From contig OMXT01000076.1 in assembly GCA_900315125.1 (NCBI GenBank), positions 1 through 64,000 of the forward strand: a DNA stretch of 64,000 nt. Direction: 5' to 3'. The notes below the pieces were generated by a model. That model worked only from the letters and a program-made list of their open reading frames with translations, did not search any database and had not been told where the DNA came from. The DNA is from an uncultured Eubacteriales bacterium. Lineage in GTDB: Bacteria > Bacillota > Clostridia > Peptostreptococcales > Anaerovoracaceae. How positions within the stretch are numbered: position 1 is the stretch's first letter; each line of letters starts with the position of its first letter. Both the position numbers and the translations under genes were made by a program. Below, one piece after another: positions 27,436-37,610 of this stretch.

Positions 27436-28644
27436 TTGGATAAGCTGGAAATAAACCTGCTTGGCACATACCGCATCAGCTGCGGAGAGCGGTCGATCGG
27501 ACCAAACCAGTCCGGGGGCAATGCGCGAAAGATGTGGCTGCTGTTCGGCTATCTTCTGATGAACAGGGACAGGGCGGTACCCCAGGAGGAACTGATACAT
27601 CTCCTGTGGGATGGGAAAAATGTGGCGGATCCGCAGAATTCCCTGAAAGTGCTGGTGTTCAAGCTCAGAAAGGAAATAGACAGCCTGGGCGCGGTGCCCG
27701 GGAAAGAGCTGATACGCAATATTCACGGCGCATACAAGTTTAACAGCAGCACGGAATTTTTTGTAGATCTCTTTGAATTTGAGAAGCTGGTCCGCAGCGC
27801 GGAGGAGTTCGGACGGAGTCAGGATGAACGTCTCGACATCCTTCGCAGGGCGATCGACGTATATAAGGGGGATCCCGTTGTCCTTTCCCGGGAGAATGGG
27901 GAACTTTCTGCCGCCCGGCAGCGTGCGATGAATTATTACCGCGGCGCTGTGGCGGGTATCCAGGAGATCCTCAGTGAAAAGGAAGATTATCAGGGTATCG
28001 TGAATCTCTGTAATGAGGCGCTGAGAAAGCAGCCTTCGGAAGCATCTTATTATTACTACCTCATCACAGCCTATGCCGCTATGGAAGATTATGAGTCAGC
28101 TTCCAGGATGTATGACAGGGTAAAGGACATACTCCAGAAGGAGCGGGGCACAGATGCCGGAATGCAATTCGAATCTGCATACAGGGAAATGATGAAGGCA
28201 CGGCTGAACCGGAACATGTCTCTCGATGAACTGGCAGAGGATCTGGATGAAAAAATGGATTATGTTTCCAGCTTTTATGTGGAGTACGGGGAGTTTAAGC
28301 AGATCTATCATCTGATCGCAAGGCAGATGGGACGGTATTTCCAGAATGCGCGGATCTGTCTTTATTCTCTGGGGGTACGCAGGGGCGTTCGCGCCACGAG
28401 AAAAGAGAAAGAGGAAAATATGAAGGTCCTGGAGAATGCCCTGGCCTTTACGCTGAGGCAGAGTGATATTTTCTCCCGGTCCGGCCCTACGCAGTTTGCC
28501 GTCCTCCTTGTTCAGGTATCAGAAGCTGACTCAGGCAAAATTGCGGACCGGATCAAAGCGTACTTTGACCGGCATAAGAAGAATCCGAATTTCGGCATTA
28601 TTTACTCCATGGCAATAGTCGAAACGCCGCAGGTCAGGCGCTGA
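27436..28644 (+). CDS. Winged-helix/BTAD regulator with a degenerate GGDEF-like C-terminal domain
   Basis: Residues 1-95 form an OmpR-like winged helix (AVPQEELIHLLWDG through NIHGAYKF). Residues 100-250 form the BTAD helical repeat domain of SARP-type activators. Residues 300-400 have the strand and helix order of a GGDEF domain (LRQSDIFSR, then FAVLLVQV), but the signature is RSGPTQF in place of RYGGDEF, so c-di-GMP synthesis is unlikely. The frame opens with TTG five bases after the murE stop, behind a G-rich stretch; no better start is in frame. It is likely cotranscribed with murE and may regulate envelope functions. The target genes are unknown. Confidence 0.72.
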   Translation: MDKLEINLLGTYRISCGERSIGPNQSGGNARKMWLLFGYLLMNRDRAVPQEELIHLLWDGKNVADPQNSLKVLVFKLRKEIDSLGAVPGKELIRNIHGAYKFNSSTEFFVDLFEFEKLVRSAEEFGRSQDERLDILRRAIDVYKGDPVVLSRENGELSAARQRAMNYYRGAVAGIQEILSEKEDYQGIVNLCNEALRKQPSEASYYYYLITAYAAMEDYESASRMYDRVKDILQKERGTDAGMQFESAYREMMKARLNRNMSLDELAEDLDEKMDYVSSFYVEYGEFKQIYHLIARQMGRYFQNARICLYSLGVRRGVRATRKEKEENMKVLENALAFTLRQSDIFSRSGPTQFAVLLVQVSEADSGKIADRIKAYFDRHKKNPNFGIIYSMAIVETPQVRR

Positions 28645-28719
28645 GCAGGGGCGGCAGAAGGAAAACCGCAGAATACACGAAAGATTGTGTTTTAATATCA
28701 TCTTTTATTGAAAAAGTGC

Positions 28720-28748
28720 TTGCGTTGGGTAACGTAATTTAGTATACT
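28720..28748 (+). promoter_or_regulatory. Promoter of rpsT
   Basis: TTGCGT (28720-28725) and TATACT (28743-28748) with a 17-base spacer. Confidence 0.7.
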
Positions 28749-28802
28749 TCAAAGAGCGAATTTAAATGAACTAATGCTGAATTAGATAGTGGGGTGAAAA
28801 TT

Positions 28803-29075
28803 ATGGCAAATATTAAATCCGCAAAGAAAAGAATCAAGGTTATCGACAAGAAGACAGCACAGAACAGACGAATCAAAGAGAATCTCAAGGCTATTCTCAA
28901 GGATTACGATCAGACGATTGCTGCAGGAGATCTGGAAGCAGCAGCCGAGAAGAGGACGCTCGCTGAGAAGAAGCTGAAACAGGCAGCAGCGAAGCATACC
29001 ATTTCCAAGCAGGCAGCCAGCCACAAGGTATCTCAGATAACTAAGAAACTGAACGCAGCCTCTGCTGCAAAATAA
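28803..29075 (+). CDS. rpsT: 30S ribosomal protein S20
   Basis: Small basic 16S rRNA-binding protein of 90 residues, starting MANIKSAKKRIK and rich in Lys and Ala along two long helices. The ATG at 28803 is preferred to one three codons earlier because S20 proteins start at MAN and GGGGTG lies at the right distance. It is monocistronic, with its own promoter and terminator, and lies just before lepA as in many Firmicutes. Confidence 0.97.
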   Translation: MANIKSAKKRIKVIDKKTAQNRRIKENLKAILKDYDQTIAAGDLEAAAEKRTLAEKKLKQAAAKHTISKQAASHKVSQITKKLNAASAAK

Positions 29076-29130
29076 GTCTCACCCGTCCCCACCAGTGTAT
29101 AAGCTAAATACACATGCTATGAGCAATGAA

Positions 29131-29161
29131 AACGATGGATTGTGTCTCCCATCGTTTTTTC
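29131..29161 (+). terminator. Intrinsic terminator after rpsT
   Basis: AACGATGG and CCATCGTT form a stem around a 10-base loop, followed by a T-run. Confidence 0.88.
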
Positions 29162-29174
29162 TTTGCACAATTTA

Positions 29175-29183
29175 TGATACAAT
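29175..29183 (+). promoter_or_regulatory. Extended -10 promoter of lepA
   Basis: TGATACAAT at 29175-29183. The T-run of the rpsT terminator occupies the -35 position (TTTTTT, 17 bases upstream), so terminator and promoter overlap. Confidence 0.45.
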
Positions 29184-29258
29184 AGGAAGGAACAGCAGAC
29201 GGCGCCGGTGAATGCGGATTCCCGGCCGAACCGGACTTTGTCAGAAGGAAAAAGAAAT

Positions 29259-31067
29259 ATGGATTATCAGAAATATATAAGAAACTTCAGCATCATCGCC
29301 CACATCGACCACGGAAAATCGACGCTGGCGGACCGGATCATTGAGAACACCGGACTTGTAGCTCACAGGGACATGAAGGAGCAGTTCTTGGACAACATGG
29401 ATCTGGAAAGGGAGCGGGGAATCACGATCAAGCTGCAGACGACCCGCCTCGTATACCATGCCAAGGATGGCAATGAATATATTTTCAACCTCATCGATAC
29501 TCCGGGGCATGTGGATTTTACCTATGAGGTTTCCCGCAGTCTTGCGGCATGCGAAGGAGCGGTGCTGGTGGTAGATGCCACCCAGGGAGTAGAAGCGCAG
29601 ACCATGGGCAACGTTTACCTGGCTATGGATGAGGATCTTGAGATCCTGCCCTGTCTGAATAAGATGGATCTGGCCAGCGCCCGCCCGGAGGAAACGAAGC
29701 AGGAGATCGAGGATATGATCGGTCTGGACTGCGAGGACGCGCCCCTTGTCTCTGCCAAGGAGGGAACGGGGATAGAAGATCTGCTTGAGGCGGTCGTGGA
29801 GAAGATCCCGGCGCCTTCCGGGGATGAGAACGGGAGACTGAAAGCACTGATTTTTGACTCTGTCTACGATAATTACAAGGGCGTCGTTATATATGTAAGG
29901 ATCTTCGACGGCCAGGTGAAGGTGGGCGATATGATCCGCCTGATGAACACCAGCAAGAAGTATGAGGTGACGGAGGTCGGAGTCATGGCGCCGGGCCACG
30001 TGCCCGTTAAGTGGCTCCGGGCAGGAGACGTTGGATATATCTGCGCAAGCATCAAACAGGTCAGGGACGCCCGGGTCGGCGATACAGTGACACTTGACAG
30101 CGACCCCGCAGATGAGGCGCTGCCCGGCTACAAGAAGGTCCAGTCCATGGTATACTGCGGCATTTACCCGGCGGAGGGCGAGAAGTACGAGCCGGTGCAG
30201 GATGCGCTGGAAAAGCTGCAGGTGAACGACGCGGCATTTCTTTTTGAACCGGAGACGTCTCAGGCCCTGGGTTTCGGTTTCCGCTGCGGTTTTCTCGGCC
30301 TTCTGCACATGGAGATCATCGTGGAGCGGCTGGAACGAGAATTTAATCTGTCGGTGGTGACTACGTCGCCCAGCGTTGTATATAAAGTCATACTTACCGA
30401 TGGTACAGAGAAAATGATACAGAATCCGACGAACCTGCCGGATCCGTCGGAGATCGACCACATAGAGGAACCGATTGTCCGGGCGGATATCATGATCCCC
30501 AAGGATTATGTAGGCGCTATCATGGAACTGTGCCAGAAGAGGCGGGGCAGGATGCTCAGCATGGATTATATTACAACGGAGCGGGTGGATCTCCACTATG
30601 AGATGCCCCTCAATGAAGTTATTTATGATTTCTTTGACGCGCTGAAATCCAAGACAAGGGGTTATGGTTCCCTGGACTATGAATTCATCCGTTATGAGAA
30701 GTCCAACCTCGTCAAACTGGATGTACTGCTGAACAAGGAGATCGTCGACGCGTTCTCTATGATCGTACATGAATCCGAGGCTTATGCAAGAGGACGGTTT
30801 GTCTGCGAAAAACTGAAGGAGATCATCCCGATGCATCAGTTTGAGGTTCCCATCCAGGCGGCGATCGGTCAGAAAGTCATAGCCAGGGAAACGGTCAAGG
30901 CGTACAGGAAGGACGTTATTGCCAAGTGCTACGGCGGCGATATTTCCCGGAAGAAGAAGCTCCTGGAGAAGCAGAAGGAAGGAAAGAAGAGGATGCGTCA
31001 GTTCGGCAAGGTGGAAGTGCCCCAGGAGGCTTTTACGGCTGTACTGAAGTATGATGATAATAAGTAA
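29259..31067 (+). CDS. lepA: Elongation factor 4 (LepA)
   Basis: Translational GTPase acting on the ribosome, linked to back-translocation and to 30S biogenesis. All G motifs are present: [27 protein letters not shown] and SAKEG. It ends with the LepA-specific C-terminal domain ([22 protein letters not shown]). The ATG at 29259 follows GAAGGAAAAAG. An ATG-like start 17 codons upstream is rejected because the family begins close to this Met. It has 602 residues, as expected. hemW follows after 2 bases. Confidence 0.97.
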   Translation: MDYQKYIRNFSIIAHIDHGKSTLADRIIENTGLVAHRDMKEQFLDNMDLERERGITIKLQTTRLVYHAKDGNEYIFNLIDTPGHVDFTYEVSRSLAACEGAVLVVDATQGVEAQTMGNVYLAMDEDLEILPCLNKMDLASARPEETKQEIEDMIGLDCEDAPLVSAKEGTGIEDLLEAVVEKIPAPSGDENGRLKALIFDSVYDNYKGVVIYVRIFDGQVKVGDMIRLMNTSKKYEVTEVGVMAPGHVPVKWLRAGDVGYICASIKQVRDARVGDTVTLDSDPADEALPGYKKVQSMVYCGIYPAEGEKYEPVQDALEKLQVNDAAFLFEPETSQALGFGFRCGFLGLLHMEIIVERLEREFNLSVVTTSPSVVYKVILTDGTEKMIQNPTNLPDPSEIDHIEEPIVRADIMIPKDYVGAIMELCQKRRGRMLSMDYITTERVDLHYEMPLNEVIYDFFDALKSKTRGYGSLDYEFIRYEKSNLVKLDVLLNKEIVDAFSMIVHESEAYARGRFVCEKLKEIIPMHQFEVPIQAAIGQKVIARETVKAYRKDVIAKCYGGDISRKKKLLEKQKEGKKRMRQFGKVEVPQEAFTAVLKYDDNK

Positions 31068-31069
31068 TC

Positions 31070-32194
31070 ATGAAAGATCTTGGAATTTACATTCATATCC
31101 CATTTTGTCTCAGAAGGTGTAATTACTGCGGTTTCTATTCACAGGGTCTGAATGCTTTTGGGGATGAAGACGGAACGCGGCATGCCGAAAATCAATACGT
31201 CCAGTGGCTGATCGGCCAGATCAGGGAACGGGGGGCAGAGCTGCGCAGGAAATATACGGTGGACACGGTCTTTGTTGGCGGAGGCACCCCGTCGATACTG
31301 TCTGCGGAAGCGATGGAAGCGATACTCGGAGCGGTCCGCGAAAATTTCGCTGTAAGTTCCGATGCGGAGATCACCGTGGAATGCAACCCTGCGACCCTTG
31401 ACGCACGGAAACTGAAGCGGTACCGGGATGCGGGGATCAACCGGCTTTCTATCGGGGCTCAGTCTCTGGACGACGGGATACTGCAGAGACTGGGAAGAGC
31501 CCACAGCGCGTCGGAGTTTCTGGATACCTATCGCCTGGCGCGGAGAATCGGTTTCGACAATATCAACGTCGACCTTATGTTTGCTGTTCCGGGTCAGACG
31601 ATGGATCAGTGGAAAGAGACGGTGGAACAGGTCCTCAGCCTTGCGCCGGATCACATGTCTTTTTACAGCCTTCAGATCGAGGAGGACACACCGTTTTACG
31701 ATCAGTATATAGAGGGAACCCTGATTCCTGTACCGGATGAGCTGGATCGGGAGATGTATCACTGGGCTGCCCGCACGCTGAAACAGAGAGGGTATGAACA
31801 TTACGAGATCTCCAATGCCTGCCTTCCCGGGAAGGAGTGCCGTCATAACCTGAAGTACTGGTCCTTTGATGATTATCTGGGCATCGGGGACAGCGCCAGT
31901 TCCTTTATTGAAGGGGTTCGATTTACGGAGAAGCCCAGGGAAGAATACCATGTAAATGATATGGAGGACAATACAGGCGAGTTTGTATTCACAGGCCTTC
32001 GGAAGGCCGGGGGCATCAGAAAGTCGGAGTTTGCCCGCAGGTTTGGCAGGGAGTTCTGGGATGTATACGGCGATAGAATGCCCCATCTGGAAGAGTTCTT
32101 CCAGCGGGGCCAGCTGATAGAAGAAGGAGATAATCTGAGACTGTCGGAAGAGGGAATCGACATCTCTAATGCCATTATGGCGATGTTCGTGTAG
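31070..32194 (+). CDS. hemW: Radical SAM protein HemW
   Basis: Heme chaperone-type radical SAM protein, formerly annotated as oxygen-independent coproporphyrinogen oxidase. The 4Fe-4S motif is CLRRCNYC at residues 11-18, followed by GGGTPS, ECNP and the HemW-type C-terminal domain. It has 374 residues. HemN proper has a longer N-terminus and an extra Cys after the cluster motif (CxxxCxxCxC); the residue here is CGF, fitting HemW. The start is 2 bases after lepA, a pairing widespread in Firmicutes. No other heme gene is in the window. Confidence 0.92.
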   Translation: MKDLGIYIHIPFCLRRCNYCGFYSQGLNAFGDEDGTRHAENQYVQWLIGQIRERGAELRRKYTVDTVFVGGGTPSILSAEAMEAILGAVRENFAVSSDAEITVECNPATLDARKLKRYRDAGINRLSIGAQSLDDGILQRLGRAHSASEFLDTYRLARRIGFDNINVDLMFAVPGQTMDQWKETVEQVLSLAPDHMSFYSLQIEEDTPFYDQYIEGTLIPVPDELDREMYHWAARTLKQRGYEHYEISNACLPGKECRHNLKYWSFDDYLGIGDSASSFIEGVRFTEKPREEYHVNDMEDNTGEFVFTGLRKAGGIRKSEFARRFGREFWDVYGDRMPHLEEFFQRGQLIEEGDNLRLSEEGIDISNAIMAMFV

Positions 32195-32214
32195 GTTAGT
32201 TGCAGGAGAATTTT

Positions 32215-33717
32215 ATGAAGAAGTATGTTATGGCCCTGGACCAGGGGACCACAAGCTCCCGGTGTATTATTTATGACAGAGAGGGCAATCAGATCAGCGC
32301 GGCGCAGATGGAATTCCATCAGTATTTCCCAAAAGAAGGATGGGTGGAGCACGACGCGGAAGAAATCTGGACGACGCAGATGACGGTCGCCCATGAGGCA
32401 ATGCTCTCTGCGGGGCTCACTTATGGGAATATTGAGGCAATCGGCATCACGAACCAGAGGGAGACAACGGTCGTATGGGATCGGAACACCGGGGAGCCGA
32501 TCTGCAGAGCCATCGTATGGCAGTGCCGCAGAACGGCGGAATACTGCGACGGGCTGACAAAGGTCACAGGGTTTATGGACGAGATCAAAGCCCGGACCGG
32601 CCTGCTCCTCGACCCGTACTTCAGCGCGACCAAGCTTCACTGGATCCTGGAAAATGTTCCCCATGCCCGCGAACGGGCGGAGGCAGGAGAACTGCTCTTT
32701 GGGACGGTAGAAACGTGGCTCATCTGGAAGATGACCGGAGGAAAGGTCCACGTTACCGATTATTCCAACGCCTCCCGCACAATGATGTTCAATATACACA
32801 CACTGCGGTGGGATGACCATATCCTGGACGTGCTGGATATACCCCGGAGCATGCTCCCGGACCCTGTCCCCAGCAGCCAGGTCTACGGTGAGACGGTTCC
32901 TGAACTGTTCGGCGGTTCCATCGTCATCGCCGGCGCCGCAGGCGATCAGCAGAGCGCCCTGTTCGGACAGGCCTGTTTCCATGAAGGCGACGCAAAAAGT
33001 ACATTTGGTACCGGAAATTTTCTGCTGATGAATACAGGGGAACGGCCGGTCTCCTCCCGCAACGGTCTTCTGACGACGATCGCATGGGGATTGGACGGCC
33101 AAGTGAATTACGCCCTGGAAGGTTCGGTCTTTGTGTGCGGCGCCGCTGTCCAGTGGCTCAGGGATGAGCTGGATCTCATGAATGATGCGGCGGAATCGGA
33201 GCGTATGGCATTGGCTGTCCCTGACACAGCGGGCGTTTACGTTGTACCGGCTTTTACGGGCCTGGGGGCGCCTTACTGGGATCCCTATGCCAGAGGAACG
33301 ATATTCGGGCTTACCCGGGGCGCTGGAAAGAACCATATCGCCCGGGCAACACTGGATTCCATGGCTTATCAGTGTTATGACCTGCTCAGTTCCATGAGCC
33401 GGGACCTGGGAAGGGATCTGTCCGTGCTGAAAGTGGACGGCGGCGCCTCTGCCAACAACTATCTGATGCAGTTCCAGGCAGATATTCTGGATTGTGATGT
33501 GGAACGTCCGAAGTGTATAGAAACCACGTCTCTGGGAGCGGCTTACTTCGCCGGGCTTGCCACTGGGTACTGGAAGAACCTTGACGATATCACGGCGAAC
33601 TGGCAGAGAGACCGGGTATTCCATTCAATAATGGATGCGGAGGAACGGAAGTCTAAACTGAAAGGCTGGCGAGAAGCGGTCCGGCGTACACTTGACTGGG
33701 AAAAAGCGGTAAAGTAG
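32215..33717 (+). CDS. glpK: Glycerol kinase
   Basis: FGGY kinase producing sn-glycerol-3-phosphate. The start [16 protein letters not shown] carries the phosphate-1 motif. The glycerol contacts lie in NQRETT, in WQCRRT and near [11 protein letters not shown]. The ATG at 32215 follows GCAGGAG; a TTG 15 bases earlier would place the ribosome site inside the frame. The 500-residue length is typical. It lies 20 bases after hemW, so it may be read from the lepA promoter. No glpF or glpD is adjacent, so external glycerol use is not demonstrated. Confidence 0.96.
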   Translation: MKKYVMALDQGTTSSRCIIYDREGNQISAAQMEFHQYFPKEGWVEHDAEEIWTTQMTVAHEAMLSAGLTYGNIEAIGITNQRETTVVWDRNTGEPICRAIVWQCRRTAEYCDGLTKVTGFMDEIKARTGLLLDPYFSATKLHWILENVPHARERAEAGELLFGTVETWLIWKMTGGKVHVTDYSNASRTMMFNIHTLRWDDHILDVLDIPRSMLPDPVPSSQVYGETVPELFGGSIVIAGAAGDQQSALFGQACFHEGDAKSTFGTGNFLLMNTGERPVSSRNGLLTTIAWGLDGQVNYALEGSVFVCGAAVQWLRDELDLMNDAAESERMALAVPDTAGVYVVPAFTGLGAPYWDPYARGTIFGLTRGAGKNHIARATLDSMAYQCYDLLSSMSRDLGRDLSVLKVDGGASANNYLMQFQADILDCDVERPKCIETTSLGAAYFAGLATGYWKNLDDITANWQRDRVFHSIMDAEERKSKLKGWREAVRRTLDWEKAVK

Positions 33718-33739
33718 ACTTTGTTGTATCAGAAAAAGG

Positions 33740-33766
33740 AAGGGGCTGGTGATTAACCGGCCCCTT
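33740..33766 (+). terminator. Hairpin terminator after glpK
   Basis: AAGGGGCTGG pairs with CCGGCCCCTT (one G-U pair) around a 7-base loop. The downstream T content is low, so efficiency is uncertain. Confidence 0.6.
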
Positions 33767-33848
33767 AGCTGTGTATATAACAATCAGTTGAAATCCCGCG
33801 CTTCGCAGAACTTCCACGAATAATTCATCAAACCGATAGAAAATACTG

Positions 33849-33877
33849 TTGACATTACCCGTGTCAGGTAGTACATT
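33849..33877 (+). promoter_or_regulatory. Promoter of the hrcA-grpE-dnaK operon
   Basis: TTGACA (33849-33854) and TACATT (33872-33877) with a 17-base spacer, directly before the CIRCE operator. Confidence 0.75.
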
Positions 33878-33888
33878 ATATATAGAGT

Positions 33889-33915
33889 TTAGCACTCGAA
33901 CGATATGAGTGCTAA
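33889..33915. promoter_or_regulatory. CIRCE operator 1 (HrcA binding site)
   Basis: TTAGCACTC and GAGTGCTAA flank 9 bases, an exact match to the CIRCE consensus. It lies between the promoter and the hrcA ribosome site, so HrcA would repress its own operon until heat shock. Confidence 0.98.
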
Positions 33916-33928
33916 CAAGGAGAAAGCG

Positions 33929-34990
33929 ATGGAATTGACAGAGAGAAAATTAAAGATCCTGCAGGCCATAATCAATGACTATGTAAGGACAGCCGAGCCT
34001 GTCGGTTCACGGACACTTTCCAAGCAGCTGGATATGGCAGTGAGCCCTGCGACGATCCGCAACGAGATGAGTGATCTGGAGGAGATGGGTTATCTGACAC
34101 ATCCGCATACTTCCGCCGGAAGAGTGCCGTCGGATAAGGCGTATCGGCTTTATGTAAATAATATGATGGGGGATTATGAGATTTCCCCGGAGGCTAAGGA
34201 TTTCATCAATCGAACGCTTAAGGCGGATATTGATGAGTTTGACAAGACGATGAAGCGGGCGGCGGAACTGCTGTCGGAGATAACCAATCTCGCATCCTTC
34301 GTCGTCACGCCGAAGAACAGCGAAGACAGAGTCAAGTTTGTCAATCTGCTCCCTGTAGATGAACGGACCGTCGTTCTTATGATCGTAGCGGAAAGCGGCA
34401 AGGTGAGCAACACCACGCTGCGGCTGAGAGTTCCGTATACTGCAGAGGCTCTTAACATACTTGCTAAAAATATTACCTACAATTATCGCGGCAAGACGAT
34501 TTCTGAGGCTATGACTGAGGATATCATTGATGACTTCAGAAGTGATCTGGCGGCGATGAACCGGCTGACAGAGAGCATCATGCCGAATTTTATGAGAACT
34601 CTTTCGGATATGCTGAATGTTCATCTGTATCTGGACGGACTGAGCAACATATTCGATATTCCGGAGTATACAGACCTGAGCCGGGCAAGGAATTTCATCT
34701 CTCTTTTTGACAAGAGGGAGGAATTTGCCAGGAACCTGATGGACAGGGGAGACGGCATGACGGTCACGATCGGTGAGGAGAATGAGGATGAGAATCTGAA
34801 TGACTGCTCGCTGATCACAGCTACATATCATGTGGATGGACAGCTTGTCGGCAAGATCGGTGTAATAGGACCGACCAGGATGCGGTACGGAGAGATCACG
34901 TCGATCGTACAGTATCTGACAGACAATCTGAATCATACATTTCAGTTAGAGGGCGCAGAAGGCGGTGAGGATGACGACGATGATGGATAA
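33929..34990 (+). CDS. hrcA: Heat-inducible transcription repressor HrcA
   Basis: Repressor of class I heat-shock genes, binding CIRCE. The N-terminal winged helix (about residues 1-75) includes EPVGSRTLSKQ and SPATIRNEMSDLE. A dimerisation domain and an insert complete 353 residues. The ATG at 33929 follows AAGGAG with 7 bases between. An upstream in-frame ATG lies inside the CIRCE element itself and is rejected. It heads the operon and overlaps the grpE start. Confidence 0.96.
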   Translation: MELTERKLKILQAIINDYVRTAEPVGSRTLSKQLDMAVSPATIRNEMSDLEEMGYLTHPHTSAGRVPSDKAYRLYVNNMMGDYEISPEAKDFINRTLKADIDEFDKTMKRAAELLSEITNLASFVVTPKNSEDRVKFVNLLPVDERTVVLMIVAESGKVSNTTLRLRVPYTAEALNILAKNITYNYRGKTISEAMTEDIIDDFRSDLAAMNRLTESIMPNFMRTLSDMLNVHLYLDGLSNIFDIPEYTDLSRARNFISLFDKREEFARNLMDRGDGMTVTIGEENEDENLNDCSLITATYHVDGQLVGKIGVIGPTRMRYGEITSIVQYLTDNLNHTFQLEGAEGGEDDDDDG

Positions 34991-35585
34991 TGAGAAGAAC
35001 ATTCAGGAGGAAGAACTGAAGGAGGAACAGACGGCAGCGGCGGAACCGGAAGATGATGAGATCCCGGTAGCCGGTGCGGAGCCTGAGCCGGAGGATCAGG
35101 AGGAAGCCGAACGGGAAAGTGATAAAGAAAATGCGGAACCGGACGGAAAGGAAACGCCGGAGAAGGCCGGGGAAGATGAGGCGATGAATGCCAAGTATAT
35201 GCGGCTGATGGCGGATTTCCAGAATTACCGGCGCAGAACGGAGAAGGAAAAGAGCGATATCTATGCATATGCAAACGAGAAGATCGTAACACAGCTTCTG
35301 GAGGTACTGGATAATTTCGAAAGAGCATTGCAGCATGAATGTGAAGACAAGGCATACGTGGAAGGTATGGAGATGATCTTCAAACAGCTGTCTGATGTTC
35401 TTGAGAAGTCCGGCCTGGAAGAAATCAAGGCGCTGGGAGAGGATTTTGATCCCAACTTCCACAACGCGGTCATGACAGAGGACAATGCCGATTATGAGAG
35501 CGGCAAGGTCACCGGCGTCATGCAGAAGGGGTATAAACTGAACAATAAAGTGATCCGGCCGTCAATGGTCAAGGTCAACAATTAA
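34980..35585 (+). CDS. grpE: Nucleotide exchange factor GrpE
   Basis: Co-chaperone releasing ADP from DnaK. The acidic disordered N-terminus (about residues 1-60) leads to the long helix with [18 protein letters not shown], and the C-terminal beta domain ends with VIRPSMVKV. Several starts overlap the hrcA end (GTG 34965, ATG 34971, 34980 and 34983). ATG 34980 is chosen because GTGAGG lies about 9 bases before it. About 201 residues. Confidence 0.95.
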   Translation: MMDNEKNIQEEELKEEQTAAAEPEDDEIPVAGAEPEPEDQEEAERESDKENAEPDGKETPEKAGEDEAMNAKYMRLMADFQNYRRRTEKEKSDIYAYANEKIVTQLLEVLDNFERALQHECEDKAYVEGMEMIFKQLSDVLEKSGLEEIKALGEDFDPNFHNAVMTEDNADYESGKVTGVMQKGYKLNNKVIRPSMVKVNN

Positions 35586-35604
35586 TAAATGGAGGAGAAG
35601 AGTA

Positions 35605-37476
35605 ATGGCTAAAGTAATAGGTATAGATTTAGGAACAACAAACAGCTGCGTTGCTGTACTGGAAGGCGGAGAGCCTACGGTCATCACGAATGCAGAAGGA
35701 AACAGAACCACGCCGTCCGTCGTCGGATTCGCGAAGAACGGCGAGAGACTCGTTGGAGAGACTGCCAAGAGACAGGCAGTGACAAACCCGGAAAGAACGA
35801 TCACATCGATCAAGAGACATATGGGTGAGGATTATACCGTAGAGATCGACGGGAAGAAGTACACACCTCAGGATATCGCAGCGATGATCCTTGCCAAGCT
35901 GAAAAAGGATGCGGAGAGCTATCTGGGAGAGAAGGTCACCGAGGCAGTAATCACCGTACCGGCGTACTTCTCCGATGCGCAGAAGCAGGCAACCAAGGAC
36001 GCAGGCAAGATCGCGGGCCTCGATGTTAAGAGAATCATCAATGAGCCGACAGCAGCATCCCTTGCTTACGGTCTTGACAAGGAAGAAGGATCTCATAAGA
36101 TCCTGGTCTATGACCTGGGCGGAGGTACATTCGATGTATCCATCCTGGAACTGGGCGACGGCGTGTTTGAGGTTCTGGCTACCAATGGCGACACCCATCT
36201 GGGCGGCGATGACTTCGATAACAAGCTGATGAACTTCATGGCGGATTCCTTTGCAAAGGAAAACGGCGTTGACCTGAGAAGCGACAAGATGGCTATGCAG
36301 AGACTGAAGGAAGCTGCAGAGAAAGCCAAGAAGGAACTTTCCAGCGCTCAGTCCACCAATATCAATCTGCCTTTCATTACTGTGACAGACGCAGGCCCGC
36401 TGCATCTGAACATGGATCTGACGAGAGCCAAGTTTGACCAGCTCACATCGGATCTCGTAGACAGAACCATCGAGCCCATGAGAAAGGCTATGGCGGATGC
36501 AGGCGTTTCTAACAGCGACATCTCCAAGGTTATCCTGGTTGGCGGATCCACAAGAATCCCTGCGGTACAGGATGCAGTAAAGAGAGTCACAGGCAAAGAG
36601 CCCTTTAAGGGAATCAACCCGGACGAGTGCGTTGCTGTAGGCGCATCCATTCAGGCCGGCGTTCTTACCGGAGAAGTAAACGATGTACTTCTGCTGGATG
36701 TTACACCCCTTTCACTGTCTATTGAAACACTGGGCGGCGTGGCAACCAAGCTGATCGAGAGAAACACGACCATCCCGACGAAGAAGAGCCAGATCTTCTC
36801 AACGGCTGCAGACAATCAGACAGCAGTAGACATTCACGTCATGCAGGGTGAACGCCCGATGGCAGCAGATAATATCACACTGGGCAGATTCCAGCTGACT
36901 GGCATCGCACCGGCTCCCCGCGGAATTCCGCAGATCGAGGTAACATTCGACATCGACGCGAACGGTATCGTCAATGTAAGCGCCAAGGATCTGGGAACCG
37001 GCAAGCAGCAGGCAATCACCATCACATCTTCAACGAACCTGTCAGAAGACGAGATCAATCAGAAGGTAAAGGAAGCGGAGCAGTATGCGGCAGAAGACAA
37101 GAAGAGACAGGAGTCCATCGAGAACCGCAACAAGGCAGAGTCCCTCGTCTATGAGACAGAGAAGGCGCTGAAAGAACTGGAAGGCAAGATCTCTGATTCA
37201 GAGAAGACAGATCTCGAGAATGCCAAGGCAGACCTGCAGAAGGCACTGGAAGCAAATAATCCGGATGACATCAAGGCGAAGACGGATGCTCTGACAGAGA
37301 AGTTCCACGCCGTATCCACCAAGCTGTACCAGCAGGCGCAGGGAGCAGCCGGAGCAGCGGGAGCAGGCCCTGACATGGGAGCAGCCGCAGGACAGACTGC
37401 CGGTCAGAGCGGTCCTGCCGGAAATGACGATAATGTCGTCGATGCGGATTATACAGTAGTTGACGACGATAAATAA
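35605..37476 (+). CDS. dnaK: Chaperone DnaK (Hsp70)
   Basis: ATP-dependent chaperone for folding and stress recovery. The nucleotide domain has [24 protein letters not shown] and [10 protein letters not shown]. The substrate domain starts after [14 protein letters not shown], and the tail is Ala/Gly/Gln-rich ending in [13 protein letters not shown]. It has 623 residues. GGAGGAGAAGAG precedes the ATG. A terminator hairpin lies between it and dnaJ, which would make dnaJ expression lower than dnaK. Confidence 0.98.
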   Translation: MAKVIGIDLGTTNSCVAVLEGGEPTVITNAEGNRTTPSVVGFAKNGERLVGETAKRQAVTNPERTITSIKRHMGEDYTVEIDGKKYTPQDIAAMILAKLKKDAESYLGEKVTEAVITVPAYFSDAQKQATKDAGKIAGLDVKRIINEPTAASLAYGLDKEEGSHKILVYDLGGGTFDVSILELGDGVFEVLATNGDTHLGGDDFDNKLMNFMADSFAKENGVDLRSDKMAMQRLKEAAEKAKKELSSAQSTNINLPFITVTDAGPLHLNMDLTRAKFDQLTSDLVDRTIEPMRKAMADAGVSNSDISKVILVGGSTRIPAVQDAVKRVTGKEPFKGINPDECVAVGASIQAGVLTGEVNDVLLLDVTPLSLSIETLGGVATKLIERNTTIPTKKSQIFSTAADNQTAVDIHVMQGERPMAADNITLGRFQLTGIAPAPRGIPQIEVTFDIDANGIVNVSAKDLGTGKQQAITITSSTNLSEDEINQKVKEAEQYAAEDKKRQESIENRNKAESLVYETEKALKELEGKISDSEKTDLENAKADLQKALEANNPDDIKAKTDALTEKFHAVSTKLYQQAQGAAGAAGAGPDMGAAAGQTAGQSGPAGNDDNVVDADYTVVDDDK

Positions 37477-37537
37477 GAAAGAGTATAATAGCTGAGTCGA
37501 TATAAGCTGGGATAACAGAATATACTTGAGAAATAAA

Positions 37538-37580
37538 TTGGCAGAAGCCGGCGGGATCACCGGCTTTTGCCAATGCTTTT
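37538..37580 (+). terminator. Intercistronic terminator between dnaK and dnaJ
   Basis: TTGGCAGAAGCCGG pairs with CCGGCTTTTGCCAA over 14 bp with one G-U pair, followed by TGCTTTT. No new promoter is obvious before dnaJ, so partial read-through is likely. Confidence 0.75.
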
Positions 37581-37610
37581 GAATAAACAGAAGACATACA
37601 GGAGTAAGGT

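Noticed and set aside
29241..30836. Minus-strand frame of about 530 codons opposite lepA
   Set aside because: Overlaps an unmistakable LepA; His- and Arg-rich with no domain.
31873..33624. Minus-strand frame opposite hemW and glpK
   Set aside because: Spans two real genes and has no coding signal of its own.
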